A program made the position numbers and the translations under genes. From positions 1 to 64,000 of the forward strand of contig JAGBMJ010000039.1 in NCBI GenBank assembly GCA_017634975.1: DNA of 64,000 bases, given 5' to 3'. Within the stretch, counting starts at the first letter, position 1. Each line of letters starts with the position of its first letter. The stretch is from Lachnospiraceae bacterium. Its GTDB lineage: Bacteria; Bacillota; Clostridia; Lachnospirales; Lachnospiraceae. Below the pieces are notes generated by a model that searched no databases, was not told the DNA's origin, and saw nothing but the letters and a program-made list of their open reading frames with translations. Positions 63,212 to 64,000 of this stretch are shown piece by piece.

Positions 63212-64000
63212 TGGAATATCAGTTTGTGATCTCCGAGGAACAGGAAGGCGACCGCATCGACCGCTTTGCGGCTTCTCTGCTGGAAGACTGTTCCCGATCC
63301 TATCTTCAGAAACTGATCAAAGACGGTGCTCTTGTCTTAAACGGTTCTGTCGTAAAACCTTCTGCCATCATCAAAACCGGAGACCATGTCCTGATCAGCG
63401 TTCCGGAATCAGTCCTGCCCGACATCAAACCGCAGGATATTCCCATTGATATAGTATATGAGGATCACGATATCGTGATCGTAAATAAGCCAAAGGGGAT
63501 GGTTGTCCATCCGGCTCCCGGCCATTATGAAGGCACGCTGGTGAATGCAATCATGTATCACTGCAAAGACCTGTCGGGGATCAATGGTGTGCTGCGCCCG
63601 GGCATTGTACATCGTATTGACCGCGATACGACCGGACTGCTGGTGATATGCAAAAACGATGACGCTCATCAGAAGATCGCTGCACAGTTCAATACGCACG
63701 ATATCGAGAGAAGCTATCAGGCGATCGCTCTGGGGACAATAAAGCCCTTGCAGAGCAACGCGGATGGTATACAGACGATCCACAGCGTGATCGGGCGTGA
63801 TCCGAAAGACCGCAAGCGTATGACGGTATTGGAAGGTGCTGCAGCGAACCACGGAAAAGATGCGATCACACATTTTTGCGTGCTCAGGCAGTACAGTGAT
63901 ATGGCACATATCGAATGCCGTCTGGAGACCGGACGTACCCATCAGATCCGCGTGCATCTATCCCATATCGGGCATCCGCTTTTGGGGGATGAAATTTACG
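63211..64000 (+). CDS. RluA/RluD-family pseudouridine synthase, 3' end beyond window
   Basis: This open frame from ATG 63211 (after GGAGGAGG at 63199-63206) runs past the window end, so it is partial. An N-terminal S4 RNA-binding domain (SYLQKLIKDGALVLNG) precedes the synthase domain with catalytic Asp in HRIDRDTTGLL and the RTHQIRVH block. RluD-type enzymes modify helix 69 of 23S rRNA or related sites. The S4 domain and the placement directly after lspA are typical of RluD relatives. Confidence 0.93.
   Translation, partial: MEYQFVISEEQEGDRIDRFAASLLEDCSRSYLQKLIKDGALVLNGSVVKPSAIIKTGDHVLISVPESVLPDIKPQDIPIDIVYEDHDIVIVNKPKGMVVHPAPGHYEGTLVNAIMYHCKDLSGINGVLRPGIVHRIDRDTTGLLVICKNDDAHQKIAAQFNTHDIERSYQAIALGTIKPLQSNADGIQTIHSVIGRDPKDRKRMTVLEGAAANHGKDAITHFCVLRQYSDMAHIECRLETGRTHQIRVHLSHIGHPLLGDEIY

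Overview
The window reads as a chromosomal segment of a low-to-mid GC Gram-positive Clostridia, most likely a Lachnospiraceae-type anaerobe. The reasons are strong AGGAGG-type ribosome sites, a zinc-ribbon L28, L27 with the Firmicutes N-terminal extension next to its Prp protease, GerW, the Asp23/FakA pair, a LexA/YneA SOS pair and dimeric GlyQS. No rRNA, tRNA, CRISPR array or complete insertion sequence was seen. The species cannot be named from the sequence alone.

Positions 1-20.8 kb are accessory. They hold a secreted-looking or cytosolic repeat protein of unknown function (244-2199) and a decayed response-regulator fragment. A CPBP membrane protease follows, then a cell-envelope stress type block: OmpR-family regulator, ABC ATPase, two permeases, erythromycin-esterase-like protein and sensor kinase, with 11-bp direct repeats in two promoters. 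Next is a peptide/nickel-type ABC importer (binding protein, two permeases, ATPase D) whose second ATPase lies 3.9 kb downstream. The gap holds a frameshifted pseudogene, an unknown membrane protein, a GH25 lysozyme lipoprotein and a KPVIYLY-family protein. A large lipoprotein closes the block.

Positions 20.8-32 kb are mostly conserved housekeeping genes: yqeG, a shikimate cluster (aroE, aroQ, aroK) with a HIT protein, a NUDIX operon running into DUF2953, gerW and a C-terminal J-domain protein, then rpmB, Asp23/Gls24, fakA and recG.

Positions 32-43.9 kb are the most unusual part. Three tandem paralogous membrane proteins share a 6-7 TM sensor, a relic GGDEF domain and an EAL domain. The outer two add a histidine kinase and receiver, and the third also adds an HPt domain. 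They are followed by a receiver-only protein, a rhomboid-like protein with a zinc-ribbon tail, a sigma-region-2-like protein and a small unknown. EAL catalytic residues are intact only in the third paralog, are partly lost in the first and clearly lost in the second. This suggests a combined c-di-GMP/phosphorelay unit with sensor-only copies.

Positions 44-64 kb hold an M16C peptidase, era, recO, a lipoprotein, glyQS, a STAS/HATPase partner-switch pair around an unknown protein, rplU-prp-rpmA-obgE-yhbY-yqeK-rsfS (without nadD), the divergent lexA/yneA SOS region with LexA-like boxes, a tyrosine recombinase, an AI-2E family transporter, a PLP enzyme of the methionine gamma-lyase/YnbB family, aroB, lspA and the start of an RluD-type pseudouridine synthase cut by the window end.
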